Part shown: positions 15,317-23,178 of the stretch, piece by piece
How the letters are laid out: every line of letters begins with the position of its first letter
How positions within the stretch are numbered: the first letter of the stretch is position 1
Source: WTXA01 sp041741995
GTDB lineage: Bacteria; Bacillota; TC1
Assembly (NCBI GenBank): GCA_041741995.1
Contig: JBGSJN010000039.1
Coordinates: forward strand, 1 to 36,989
DNA: 36,989 nt
Direction: 5' to 3'
Translations under genes and position numbers: made by a program
Notes under the pieces: model-generated
Seen by the model: the letters and a program-made list of their open reading frames with translations, nothing else
What the model was told of the DNA's origin: nothing
Database searches by the model: none

Positions 15317-15425
15317 CTGTACTTTATTCTATTTTTCTATACTTTTTTCTTTTTCTATACTTTTTCTTATTCTGTATTTTTACTTATTCATCTGTACTTA
15401 TTTTTTGTTCATTTCTATTTATTTA
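15317..15425. repeat. T-rich tract with imperfect TTTTTCTATACTTTTT repeats
   Basis: About 110 bases are nearly free of G on the plus strand. Variants of TTCTATACTTTTT and TCTGTACTTTAT or TCTGTATTTTTA recur at roughly 16-25-base spacing. No reading frame or stem of note is seen. It lies between two convergent units. Confidence 0.5.
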
Positions 15426-15692
15426 TTCTACCTTCTTATCTTCTGCTTTCTTAGGTTTATTAATAAGAAATAGTGCTACCCCAACAATAATAACATTAGC
15501 AATAGATCCTAATAAACCTCTGATTTGATAAACATCCATACCACCCTGACCATATGGATCCACATATGGATCTGCAATCAACAAATTAATAATGCTACTA
15601 GCAGTAAAAACAATTGCAGCCACAAACCAAATCAATAAAATACCATTAACAATTCTAAAAATAAGTTCTTTGTCTCTATCAAATAAATTCAT
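15423..15692 (-). CDS. Small two-helix membrane protein, paralogue of its neighbour
   Basis: This 89-residue protein starts MNLFDRDKELIFRIVNGILL, has hydrophobic helices at about 10-33 and 60-80, and a lysine-rich tail. The same start and end patterns occur in the next gene upstream, so the two are tandem duplicates with a shorter loop here. ATG 15692 has a GGAGG site and lies 17 bases after its paralogue. Function is unknown. Confidence 0.7.
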   Translation of the reverse strand: MNLFDRDKELIFRIVNGILLIWFVAAIVFTASSIINLLIADPYVDPYGQGGMDVYQIRGLLGSIANVIIVGVALFLINKPKKAEDKKVE

Positions 15693-15709
15693 TAAATTAC
15701 CTCCATTAT

Positions 15710-16060
15710 CTATTCTTCCAGTTTTTTCTTAGGTGTTTTGTTAATTACTAATATCGCTCCACCCACAATAATCACATTAGCCAAACTAGTAAACATAAAT
15801 CTTAAGGAATAAGCATCGCGCCCTTGATAAGATTGATCATACATCTTCCTGACTTCATCTTCAGTCATCTGATTACCTTTCTCTTCAGGGTAATTCTTAA
15901 ACTCAGTGTCCCTAAACTCCTGATAAGTTGGCACAGGTTCCCTGACCACATACTCAATAATACTATTAGCTGTCAGAATAACTGCGGCAATAAACCAAAT
16001 AAGTAAAATACCATTAACAATCTTGAAGATAATTTCCTTATCCTTAGAAAATAAATTCAT
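15710..16060 (-). CDS. Small two-helix membrane protein with acidic loop
   Basis: This 116-residue protein has helices at about 12-33 and 86-106 and a polar, acidic loop of about 50 residues between them. It shares MNLFxxDKExIFxIVNGILL and the LANVIIVG helix with the following gene. ATG 16060 has AGGAGG. It may be transcribed with the pirin gene 43 bases upstream. Function is unknown. Confidence 0.72.
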   Translation of the reverse strand: MNLFSKDKEIIFKIVNGILLIWFIAAVILTANSIIEYVVREPVPTYQEFRDTEFKNYPEEKGNQMTEDEVRKMYDQSYQGRDAYSLRFMFTSLANVIIVGGAILVINKTPKKKLEE

Positions 16061-16103
16061 TAAAACACCTCCTCATATACTAACAACATTGTACCAATAA
16101 AAT

Positions 16104-16937
16104 TTACTTAATAAAAGTACCCTCATCAAGTTCTTTAAAAGCAAGGTTCAATTCATCCTTAGTATTCATAACAATAGGACCACCCCAGGCAATAGGCTCT
16201 CCTAACCTATAACCCTCTAAAAGGACAAATCTAATACCAGCTTCACTAGCAACAACTTCCAACTCCTCGCCAATACCAAGAAGAATACAACTATGCTCCT
16301 CAATACTATCATTACCAACAGACCCACTACCCTCTAAAATATAGATAAACTGATTCAATACACTATCCGACCTATAATACCACTTATAGCCACCAACAAT
16401 CTCAACATCAAAGTAATTTATCTTCACAAACTCAGGCTGAAAGGCACCATCAGTTACTTTATAACGACCAGCTATAACCTTCACAGTCACACCATCTTCA
16501 TTAACAACAGGAACCTGATCTGCTTCAATCCCATTATATTTTGGAATAGTCATCTTATCCTTTTGTGGCAAATTAACCCATAATTGCAGACCTCTTAGTC
16601 TTTCAGAAGCAAGAGGCATCTCCTGATGAATAATACCAGAACCTGCCGTCATCCACTGACACTCACCAGGCCTAACAACTCCCTTATTACCAAGACTATC
16701 ACCATGCTCAATAATACCATCAAGAAGATAAGTAACAGTCTCAATACCACGATGAGGATGCCAAGGAAATCCCTTAATATAGTCCTCACTATTAGTAGAA
16801 TCAAAAGCATCCAACATCAAGAAAGGATCCATATCCTTCGTATCACCATAGCCAAAAATCCTAAAAAGACTAACCCCTGCACCATCAATAGCCTTTCTAC
16901 CTCTAATCAATTTTTCAACACTTCTTCTCACACTCAT
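16104..16937 (-). CDS. Pirin family protein (bicupin)
   Basis: This 277-residue protein has the N-terminal pirin cupin with FPWHPHRGIETVTYLL, EHGDSLGN and SGIIHQEMP, which carry the three His and one Glu metal ligands. The C-terminal cupin half follows (RFVLLEGYRLGEPIAWGGPIVMN at its end). Pirins are iron-binding; some are quercetinases, others redox regulators. I chose ATG 16937, with AAGGGG, two bases after the ATPase stop. It is therefore co-transcribed with the metal efflux operon, an unusual partner. Confidence 0.9.
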   Translation of the reverse strand: MSVRRSVEKLIRGRKAIDGAGVSLFRIFGYGDTKDMDPFLMLDAFDSTNSEDYIKGFPWHPHRGIETVTYLLDGIIEHGDSLGNKGVVRPGECQWMTAGSGIIHQEMPLASERLRGLQLWVNLPQKDKMTIPKYNGIEADQVPVVNEDGVTVKVIAGRYKVTDGAFQPEFVKINYFDVEIVGGYKWYYRSDSVLNQFIYILEGSGSVGNDSIEEHSCILLGIGEELEVVASEAGIRFVLLEGYRLGEPIAWGGPIVMNTKDELNLAFKELDEGTFIK

Positions 16938-16939
16938 AT

Positions 16940-18808
16940 CTAATACCCCTTTCTTCTCAAAGCTCGCAAGGAATTGAAAACTGCCAATACTGTAACTCCC
17001 ACATCCGCAAAAACTGCCATCCAAAGACTAGCATAACCTAAAGCACTAAGTACAAGCACAATGGCCTTAATACCAAGAGCCATCACTATATTAGCCGTAG
17101 CAATCCTAACAACTCTACGACCAAGTTTAATAACGGTTACCACTTTAATTGGTTCATCTTGCATAATGACCACATCTGCAGCCTCAATAGCTGCGTCTCT
17201 ACCAAGACCACCCATAGCTATCCCAATATCAGCCCTAGCAAGAACTGGTGCATCATTGATTCCATCACCAACAAAGATGACTTTACCTTTCCCATTACCC
17301 TTCATATTATTACTATTAATATTCAATAAATCCTCTAACTTAGACAACTTGTCACTTGGCATAAGTTCTCCATAATATTCAACAATACCTAGTTCATCTG
17401 CTACTTTCTTAGCCGTCTTCTTAGAGTCTCCAGTTAACATAACAATTTTTTTCACACCTAACTTTCTTAACTCCTTGATTGCCTTTTCACTATCAGCCTT
17501 TATTTCATCTGCTATAGTAATATAGCCACCATATATTCCATCAATACCAATATGTACTGCTGTATCAAGTACTTCAACACTATCCCAATCATGCAAAAGA
17601 CCTTCTTGCTCCATTAGCTTTCTATTACCAATAACAACTTTTCTACCATCAACAAAAGCAATAATACCAAGCCCTGGAATTTCTTGAACATCTCCTATTC
17701 TCTTATCAATAATTTCTGCACCATAGGCTCTCTTTAATGAATCTGATATTGGATGACTGGAATGAGATTCACCATATGCTGCCATTTCTAACAAGTCACT
17801 CTTATCCACCTCATTAAAAGTAACAATATTATCTACTTCAAAAACACCTTTAGTCAATGTTCCAGTCTTATCAAAGACTACAGTATCCACCTTAGCTAAA
17901 ACTTCAAGGTAATTACCACCCTTAACTAATATTCCTTCCTTGGAAGCTGCCCCAATACCTGCAAAGAAACTTAAAGGTATTGATACCACCAAGGCACATG
18001 GACAAGAAACCACCAAGAAAGCTAAGGCCCTGTAAAGCCAAGTATCAAAAGTCCCCATACCCAGTACAAAAGGAGGTATGGTAGCTAGCATTACACCTAT
18101 GATAACCACTATTGGTGTATAGTATCTAGCAAATCTAGTTATAAATTTTTCCTGACTAGATTTTTTACCACTGGCATTTTCCACCAATTCCAATATTCTA
18201 CTAACTGTAGATTCACCATAAGTGTTAGTTGTTTTAACCACTAACAGACCATTAAGATTCACACATCCACTTAAAATCTCAGATCCACTACCAACCTCAT
18301 CAGGTATTGCCTCACCTGTTAGTGCTGAGGTGTCAATAAAGGATGTTCCCTCAATAATAACTCCATCGAGTGGTATTCTTTCTCCAGCCTTTACTACAAT
18401 TAAGCTTCCAACTACTACCTCTTCAGGTTCCATTCTCACTACATTCCCATTAATCATAAGATTAACATAGTCTGCTCTTAGTTCCATAAGACCGGTTATA
18501 GATCTTTTTGATTTATTAACAGCATAGTCCTGAAAATATTCACCTATTTGGTAAAAAAGCATAACAGCAATTGCTTCAGGGTATTCTCTAATATAGAAGG
18601 CCCCTATAGTAGCAATTGACATTAAAAAGCTCTCATCAAAGAAACTTCCTGGTCTCATATTTTTAATTGCGTTAAGTAGAACTGAACCTCCAGCAATCAG
18701 ATAGCTAATTACATAAAGGCTAAGTTGTAGAGGTGTTCCTTCAACTATGAAAAATGTTGGAATATATACTATCAAAGCTCCAATTATTTGTATCAGTCTT
18801 TTATTCAT
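16940..18808 (-). CDS. Zn/Cd/Pb-exporting P1B-type ATPase
   Basis: This 622-residue membrane ATPase has the usual core: TGEA at 164-167 (actuator), SCPCALV at about 268-274 (metal-binding CPC), DKTGTLT with phosphorylated Asp 313, SHP and GDGINDAP. KAIVLVLSALGYASLW then ADVGVTVLAVFNSLR in the last helices holds the Lys and Asp typical of P1B-2 (Zn, Cd, Pb) pumps. The usual N-terminal HMA domain is absent from the chain; it is encoded separately just upstream. The ATG has a weak GGGTAG site 10 bases after the HMA stop. Under control of the CadC-like repressor. Confidence 0.93.
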   Translation of the reverse strand: MNKRLIQIIGALIVYIPTFFIVEGTPLQLSLYVISYLIAGGSVLLNAIKNMRPGSFFDESFLMSIATIGAFYIREYPEAIAVMLFYQIGEYFQDYAVNKSKRSITGLMELRADYVNLMINGNVVRMEPEEVVVGSLIVVKAGERIPLDGVIIEGTSFIDTSALTGEAIPDEVGSGSEILSGCVNLNGLLVVKTTNTYGESTVSRILELVENASGKKSSQEKFITRFARYYTPIVVIIGVMLATIPPFVLGMGTFDTWLYRALAFLVVSCPCALVVSIPLSFFAGIGAASKEGILVKGGNYLEVLAKVDTVVFDKTGTLTKGVFEVDNIVTFNEVDKSDLLEMAAYGESHSSHPISDSLKRAYGAEIIDKRIGDVQEIPGLGIIAFVDGRKVVIGNRKLMEQEGLLHDWDSVEVLDTAVHIGIDGIYGGYITIADEIKADSEKAIKELRKLGVKKIVMLTGDSKKTAKKVADELGIVEYYGELMPSDKLSKLEDLLNINSNNMKGNGKGKVIFVGDGINDAPVLARADIGIAMGGLGRDAAIEAADVVIMQDEPIKVVTVIKLGRRVVRIATANIVMALGIKAIVLVLSALGYASLWMAVFADVGVTVLAVFNSLRALRRKGY

Positions 18809-18818
18809 TACAACTACC

Positions 18819-19052
18819 CTATATCTCTTTCAATATTACTTGTGGTTCTATTTTCTTGATAATCTTCTCTATTTCTTTTGTTAATAGCTCCCTATCAACT
18901 TCTCCAACTATATCTCCAATTACTAATATAAGTTTGCCTGTAAAGAAATTAACCGTTACTTCTTCAACACCTTTTAACTTCGATATTTTGTGTTCCATCT
19001 TGGCTGCGCAGTTGGCACAGCCAAGGTTTTCTAGTTTATATGTTTTCTTCAT
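18819..19052 (-). CDS. Stand-alone HMA metal-binding protein
   Basis: This 77-residue protein has LGCANCAAKMEHKI near residues 9-22, the GxxCxxC heavy-metal binding motif, and the beta-alpha-beta layout of HMA domains. It corresponds to the N-terminal domain usually fused to CadA/ZntA. Its start overlaps the regulator stop by 17 bases and its stop is 10 bases before the ATPase. It likely hands metal to the pump. The ribosome site is weak, so translation probably depends on the upstream gene. Confidence 0.85.
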   Translation of the reverse strand: MKKTYKLENLGCANCAAKMEHKISKLKGVEEVTVNFFTGKLILVIGDIVGEVDRELLTKEIEKIIKKIEPQVILKEI

Positions 19053-19422
19053 TGTTTTTTACTCTTTCTTCCTTAATATGTTGGTATCCCATTTCAAAAA
19101 CTTGCTTTACATGTTGGTCTGCCAATGAATAGTAGACTACCTTGCCATCTTTCCTGAATTTTACAAGTCTTGCTTCACGTAATGCTCTTAACTGGTGTGA
19201 TATAGCTGATTTGGTCATATTTAATAGAACCGCCAAGTCGCAGACACATAGCTCCTTCACATCAAGAGCCCACATAATCTTTACTCTAGTACTATCCCCT
19301 AGCACCTTGAAAAAATCTGCTAGTTCGTAAAGCTGTTCTTCCTTAGGCATTTTCTTATTTACTTCTGCTACACTATCCCCGTGTATTACGCTACAGTCAC
19401 ATACTATATCTTTCTTATTCAT
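19036..19422 (-). CDS. ArsR/SmtB-family metal sensor, CadC-like
   Basis: This 128-residue winged-helix repressor has a metal site like that of CadC: N-terminal IVCDCSVIH and ELCVCDLA at the start of helix 3 (alpha3N site), with MTKSAISHQLRALREARLV as the recognition helix. The cysteine pairs suggest Cd, Pb or Zn. I start at ATG 19422, after GGGAGTG; an ATG six codons earlier is less supported. It leads the efflux operon, whose promoter holds two 16-bp TTGAGC...CAA operators. No residue of the cysteine site is missing. Confidence 0.92.
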   Translation of the reverse strand: MNKKDIVCDCSVIHGDSVAEVNKKMPKEEQLYELADFFKVLGDSTRVKIMWALDVKELCVCDLAVLLNMTKSAISHQLRALREARLVKFRKDGKVVYYSLADQHVKQVFEMGYQHIKEERVKNNEENI

Positions 19423-19456
19423 ATATTCACTCCCACTCAAACTTCTTCATCATTAG

Positions 19457-19472
19457 TTGAGCATTTGCTCAA
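19457..19472. promoter_or_regulatory. Distal ArsR/CadC-type operator copy
   Basis: TTGAGCATTTGCTCAA, an imperfect dyad that resembles the promoter copy 36 bases away. It lies downstream of the start site, in the leader. Confidence 0.7.
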
Positions 19473-19485
19473 TCATTCTGTCTAC

Positions 19486-19515
19486 ATTATAGTTGAGCAA
19501 ACACTCAATTGTCAA
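19486..19515 (-). promoter_or_regulatory. Consensus promoter of the metal efflux operon with internal operator
   Basis: On the minus strand, -35 TTGACA (19510-19515), 18-base spacer and -10 TATAAT (19486-19491), both perfect. The spacer consists largely of the operator TTGAGTGTTTGCTCAA (19493-19508). A repressor there would exclude or distort RNA polymerase binding. Confidence 0.9.
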
Positions 19516-19519
19516 GAGA

Positions 19520-19557
19520 AAAAGATAGCAGATATGCTTCCATATCTGCTATCTTTT
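19520..19557. terminator. Terminator after the Wzz-like gene
   Basis: A 17-bp perfect stem, AAAAGATAGCAGATATG (19520-19536) with its reverse complement (19541-19557), loop CTTC and T-run on the minus strand. It lies four bases from the -35 of the efflux promoter. Confidence 0.85.
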
Positions 19558-19582
19558 CTAATATATAAGGATATTTTTAAAT

Positions 19583-20212
19583 TTAAATATTTTTAGTATC
19601 CGTAGATTTTTTTTTGATTTCTAATTCTTCTAGAACAAATGCTAATGTACTTGAAACCATAACACCAATAACAAAACCTACTATTATATCAGTTCTTTTT
19701 ATAGCACTATTTATAGGGCCAGTCGGCTTTTGACTATTATCAAAAATTGTTAATCTACCTTCCGGCAATAATTCACCAGCTCTTATTAAAAATGCTTTTG
19801 TATATGCATTAACAGCCTTATATGCAATATCAGGATCCTCGTTTGTTATGGATATATACATAACCATACTTAAATCTTGTGTTGTAACATTAACGCTATT
19901 TAATAATTCTCCTGTAGTAATTCCCTTTAATTCAGAAGCTGCTGTTTCTGCTATATTGCTAGTCTTGGCTATTTGAACATATGTTCCAATCAAGCTTGAA
20001 TACATTGTATTATCTGTAACACGTGAGTCATCATTTTGACCAGGCATTTCAACAATAATTCCAGTTTTAGATTCATAAACAGGTTTGTATAATACAATAC
20101 CTGCAATTAAAGGAATTATAGTTGCAATAATAATAATTGCTACAACCAATACAATTCTCTTCTTTATTCTTATAATAGCATCAACAATACTATATTCTGC
20201 ATAATCTCCCAT
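19583..20212 (-). CDS. Wzz/CapA-type polysaccharide chain-length protein
   Basis: This 209-residue protein has two membrane helices (about 20-42 and 175-198) flanking an extracytoplasmic domain. YSIVDAIIRIKKRIV and the C-terminal PTGPINSAIKRTDIIVGFVIG are typical of Wzz/YveK-type proteins; the proline-rich motif before the second helix is present. Partner tyrosine kinase and phosphatase genes are not adjacent. I chose ATG 20212 with GGAGG. An extended -10 lies at 20246-20251. It likely serves the polysaccharide locus 4 kb away on the same strand. Confidence 0.85.
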   Translation of the reverse strand: MGDYAEYSIVDAIIRIKKRIVLVVAIIIIATIIPLIAGIVLYKPVYESKTGIIVEMPGQNDDSRVTDNTMYSSLIGTYVQIAKTSNIAETAASELKGITTGELLNSVNVTTQDLSMVMYISITNEDPDIAYKAVNAYTKAFLIRAGELLPEGRLTIFDNSQKPTGPINSAIKRTDIIVGFVIGVMVSSTLAFVLEELEIKKKSTDTKNI

Positions 20213-20245
20213 AGAATACCTCCAACTTGAATTAATAACTTCTTC

Positions 20246-20251
20246 ATTATA
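20246..20251 (-). promoter_or_regulatory. Extended -10 of the Wzz-like gene
   Basis: TGT-TATAAT on the minus strand, 34 bases before the start, with an A11 run in the spacer region instead of a -35. Confidence 0.5.
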
Positions 20252-20352
20252 ACATAAATCTTTTTTTTTTTGAATACATATAGTATTTAGTGCCATCTAT
20301 TATTAATAGTAGCCTATAGCTTTACATTAGTATTAGATATGAAATTAACTAT

Positions 20353-20406
20353 TTTACATAGATTTAACATAAACCAAATATTCACAAAACATTAAACAAC
20401 TATACT
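20353..20406 (+). promoter_or_regulatory. Pho-box-like repeats and -10 of the pst operon
   Basis: TTTACA (20353), TTAACA (20364), TTCACA (20381) and TTAAAC (20392) form two pairs of 11-base spaced repeats, matching the TT(A/T/C)ACA repeats bound by PhoP in Bacillus. TATACT (20401-20406) is the likely -10 and there is no good -35, as expected for an activator-dependent promoter. Pho control is inferred. Confidence 0.65.
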
Positions 20407-20441
20407 TAGGTTAAAGAAGAGATTGAGAGGAGAAATGAAAA

Positions 20442-21356
20442 TTGAAATCAATAACTAAAAAAATTGCAACAATACTAACATTCGCTTTAGTAGCACCAAT
20501 CGTCCTAACAGCATGTGGTGGACAAACAGCCACAGGACTTACAGGTGAAATAAGGATTGACGGCTCATCTACAGTATTCCCAATAACTGAGGCAGTAGCC
20601 GAGGAATTTATCGGACTTAACCCTGACATGCAAATCCCAGTAGGTGTTTCAGGAACTGGCGGAGGCTTTAAGAAATTTATCGCAGGAGAATTGGACATCA
20701 CTGATGCATCAAGACCAATAAAAGATGAAGAAGCAGCTGCAGCAAAAGCAGCAGGCATAGAATTCCTTGAACTAACAGTAGCTTACGACGGTCTTTCAGT
20801 AATTGTTAATAAAGACAACACTTGGGTTAACAATCTAACAACAGATCAACTAAAAATGATCTGGGAACCAAATAGCAAGGTTCAAACTTGGAAAGATATA
20901 GATTCTTCATGGCCTGATGAAAAAATCAAATTTTACGCACCAGGAACCGACTCTGGAACATTCGACTACTTCACTGAAGAAATCAACGGAGAAAGTGGAG
21001 CAATCAGACAAGACTTCACCGGAAGCGAAGATGACAACGTACTAGTACAAGGTATTGCAGGAGATAAAAACGCAATTGGTTTTTTTGGCTATGCCTACTA
21101 TGAAGAAAACCAAGACAAACTCAAAGTAGTTTCAGTTAATGATGTGAAACCATCACCTAAAACTATTGAAGATGGAACTTACACTCCACTATCAAGACCA
21201 CTTTTCATCTATGTTAATAAAGCATCACTTGATAAAAAAGAAGTAATGGAATTCCTAAAATTCTATATCGAGAATGCTGCTGACCTTGCTACAGAAGTTG
21301 GCTATATACAACTACCTGCTAAAATGTACGACGATCAGCTAAAGCTGTTGAAATAA
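20442..21356 (+). CDS. pstS: Phosphate ABC transporter substrate-binding lipoprotein
   Basis: This 304-residue protein begins with a lipoprotein signal, lipobox VLTAC at 21-25 (Cys 25). IDGSSTVFPITEAVAEEF, SGTGGGFKKF, TDASRPIK and PGTDSGTFDYF are the phosphate-binding loops of PstS. The start is TTG 20442 with AGGAG nine bases upstream. An ATG seven bases before gives only a seven-codon frame. The gene is followed by a short hairpin with a T-run before pstC. Outer face of the membrane. Confidence 0.95.
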   Translation: MKSITKKIATILTFALVAPIVLTACGGQTATGLTGEIRIDGSSTVFPITEAVAEEFIGLNPDMQIPVGVSGTGGGFKKFIAGELDITDASRPIKDEEAAAAKAAGIEFLELTVAYDGLSVIVNKDNTWVNNLTTDQLKMIWEPNSKVQTWKDIDSSWPDEKIKFYAPGTDSGTFDYFTEEINGESGAIRQDFTGSEDDNVLVQGIAGDKNAIGFFGYAYYEENQDKLKVVSVNDVKPSPKTIEDGTYTPLSRPLFIYVNKASLDKKEVMEFLKFYIENAADLATEVGYIQLPAKMYDDQLKLLK

Positions 21357-21377
21357 ATTTCAAGCTATATCAGGCAG

Positions 21378-21396
21378 GGCACCTCGGTGCCTTTTT
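21378..21396 (+). terminator. Hairpin with T-run between pstS and pstC
   Basis: GGCAC (21378-21382), tetraloop CTCG, GTGCC (21387-21391) and T5. It is short and probably partial; it would give more pstS mRNA than pstCAB mRNA, as is usual for binding proteins. Confidence 0.65.
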
Positions 21397-21412
21397 GCCG
21401 TTTGGAGGAATC

Positions 21413-22297
21413 ATGAATAAAAAAATCAAACAAAAAGAATTTATTATAGAGAAAACTCTTCTCCTCTTTGCCGGAATTACTATAATAACAACCATCGCAA
21501 TTATCCTTACCCTATTTGGTGAATCCTTTTTATTCTTTAGAGAAATACCAATCGGGGATTTCCTTACAGGAACTACCTGGGCTCCAACCCTAAAACCTAG
21601 GAGCTTTGGTGTTCTACCACTTTTGATAGGAACTTTGATGGTTGCCCTTTTCTCAAGTATAATCTCGCTGCCACTCGGACTTGGTAGTGCTATCTACTTA
21701 AGTGAATATTCTAATAAAAAAGCCAGAAAGGTCATCAAGCCAATACTCGAGCTGTTAGCTGGTATTCCTTCAATAGTTTATGGTTTCTTCGCACTGACCT
21801 TCATTACTCCAATAATAAAACAAATACTACCACAAACAGAAATATTCAATGTAGCCAGTGCTAGTATAGCAATAGGTATAATGACCCTTCCAATGGTAGC
21901 TTCACTATGTGAAGATGCCATGATGGCCATACCAGACTCCGTAAGAAACGGAGCCTATGCTCTTGGTTCCACTAAAATGGAGGTAGCTCTAAAGATAATT
22001 TTACCTTCTACTGCTACTAGTATTGCTTCAGCCTTTGTTCTAGCAATTTCAAGAGCTATTGGTGAAACAATGATTGTAGCCATAGCAGCAGGACAAAGTC
22101 CAATGTTAAACTTCAATCCTCTAGCTAGTATTCAAACTATGACAGGATTTATGGTGAATTTAAGTCTCGGTGATATCCAACAAGGTACTATTGAATACAA
22201 AACCTTGTTTGCCGTAGGTGCAATGCTCTTTTTGATGACACTGGTAATGAATCTTGTAGCAAAGGGCATACTACACCGTAATAAAGTGAGGTATTAA
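21413..22297 (+). CDS. pstC: Phosphate ABC transporter permease PstC
   Basis: This 294-residue protein has six hydrophobic helices and the permease loop DSVRNGAYALGSTKMEVALKII (EAA-type) near residue 185. SRAIGETMIVAIAAGQ is typical of PstC. I chose ATG 21413 after GGAGGA; the TTG upstream overlaps the hairpin tail. The stop is one base before pstA. Confidence 0.94.
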   Translation: MNKKIKQKEFIIEKTLLLFAGITIITTIAIILTLFGESFLFFREIPIGDFLTGTTWAPTLKPRSFGVLPLLIGTLMVALFSSIISLPLGLGSAIYLSEYSNKKARKVIKPILELLAGIPSIVYGFFALTFITPIIKQILPQTEIFNVASASIAIGIMTLPMVASLCEDAMMAIPDSVRNGAYALGSTKMEVALKIILPSTATSIASAFVLAISRAIGETMIVAIAAGQSPMLNFNPLASIQTMTGFMVNLSLGDIQQGTIEYKTLFAVGAMLFLMTLVMNLVAKGILHRNKVRY

Positions 22298-22298
22298 T

Positions 22299-23171
22299 AT
22301 GGAAACTTTTCAACAAAAAAATATCAGAAAAAGAAAAATTAAAAATGCAGTTCTACATGTAGTGTTAGCGTCTATTATCGTATTTTCCATTATTATGCTC
22401 CTACTACTTCTGTATCAGGTATTTAAAGAAGGTTTAAGTCGTATTAGCTGGTCCTTTATAACCAGTATGCCCTCTAGATTTCCTGATAGGGCAGGTATTG
22501 CTTCTGCATTAGCTGGTAGTATCTGGACAATCGGTCTTACAATAATCTTTTCAGTACCACTAGGTGTTGGTACTGCACTTTATCTAGAAGAGTATGCTAA
22601 TCAAAAATCATGGTGGACAAAGTTGCTCCAGTTAAATATAGCTAATCTGGCTGGTGTGCCATCAATTGTTTATGGTATGTTAGGACTGGCTGTATTTGTT
22701 AAGTTCCTTCATTTCAATAGAAGTATTTTAGCCGGAGCTTTAACTCTTACTCTTTTAATACTTCCAGTTATTATTGTAGCTTCACAAGAAGCAATTAAAA
22801 GTGTTCCTAGCACCTTAAAAGAGGGCTCTTACGCTCTTGGAGTGAGTAAGTGGCAGACTATAGTGGGTGTTATAGTCCCTTATGCTGCACCTGGTATTTT
22901 GACCGGCTCAATCCTGGCTGTATCTAGAGCCATGGGGGAGGCTGCCCCACTTATTATGGTAGGTGCAGCAGGCTATATAAGTTTCTTGCCAAAATCACCA
23001 CTTGATTCCTTTACAGTACTTCCAATTCAGATATTCAACTGGACTTCCAGACCTCAATCTGAGTTTGCTGAGATCGCGGCCGCAGGAATTATTGTCCTTC
23101 TTATCCTGCTACTCTCTATGAATGCTATAGCTATAGTACTTAGAAATAAATATCAGAACAGAATGGACTAG
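22299..23171 (+). CDS. pstA: Phosphate ABC transporter permease PstA
   Basis: This 290-residue permease has six helices and the EAA-like loop PSTLKEGSYALGVSKWQTIVGVIVP. SRAMGEAAPLIMVGAA is the PstA signature. ATG 22299 with GTGAGGT overlaps the pstC end region. Forms the channel with PstC. Confidence 0.94.
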   Translation: METFQQKNIRKRKIKNAVLHVVLASIIVFSIIMLLLLLYQVFKEGLSRISWSFITSMPSRFPDRAGIASALAGSIWTIGLTIIFSVPLGVGTALYLEEYANQKSWWTKLLQLNIANLAGVPSIVYGMLGLAVFVKFLHFNRSILAGALTLTLLILPVIIVASQEAIKSVPSTLKEGSYALGVSKWQTIVGVIVPYAAPGILTGSILAVSRAMGEAAPLIMVGAAGYISFLPKSPLDSFTVLPIQIFNWTSRPQSEFAEIAAAGIIVLLILLLSMNAIAIVLRNKYQNRMD

Positions 23172-23178
23172 GAGGAAC

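Noticed and set aside
17061..17375. Plus-strand open frame inside the P-type ATPase
   Set aside because: It is the antisense shadow of a strongly conserved gene and has no ribosome site.
20435..20458. Seven-codon ATG frame overlapping the pstS start as a leader peptide
   Set aside because: The ATG is only two bases from AGGAG, too close for efficient initiation, and the peptide has no notable codons. The TTG is at proper spacing.
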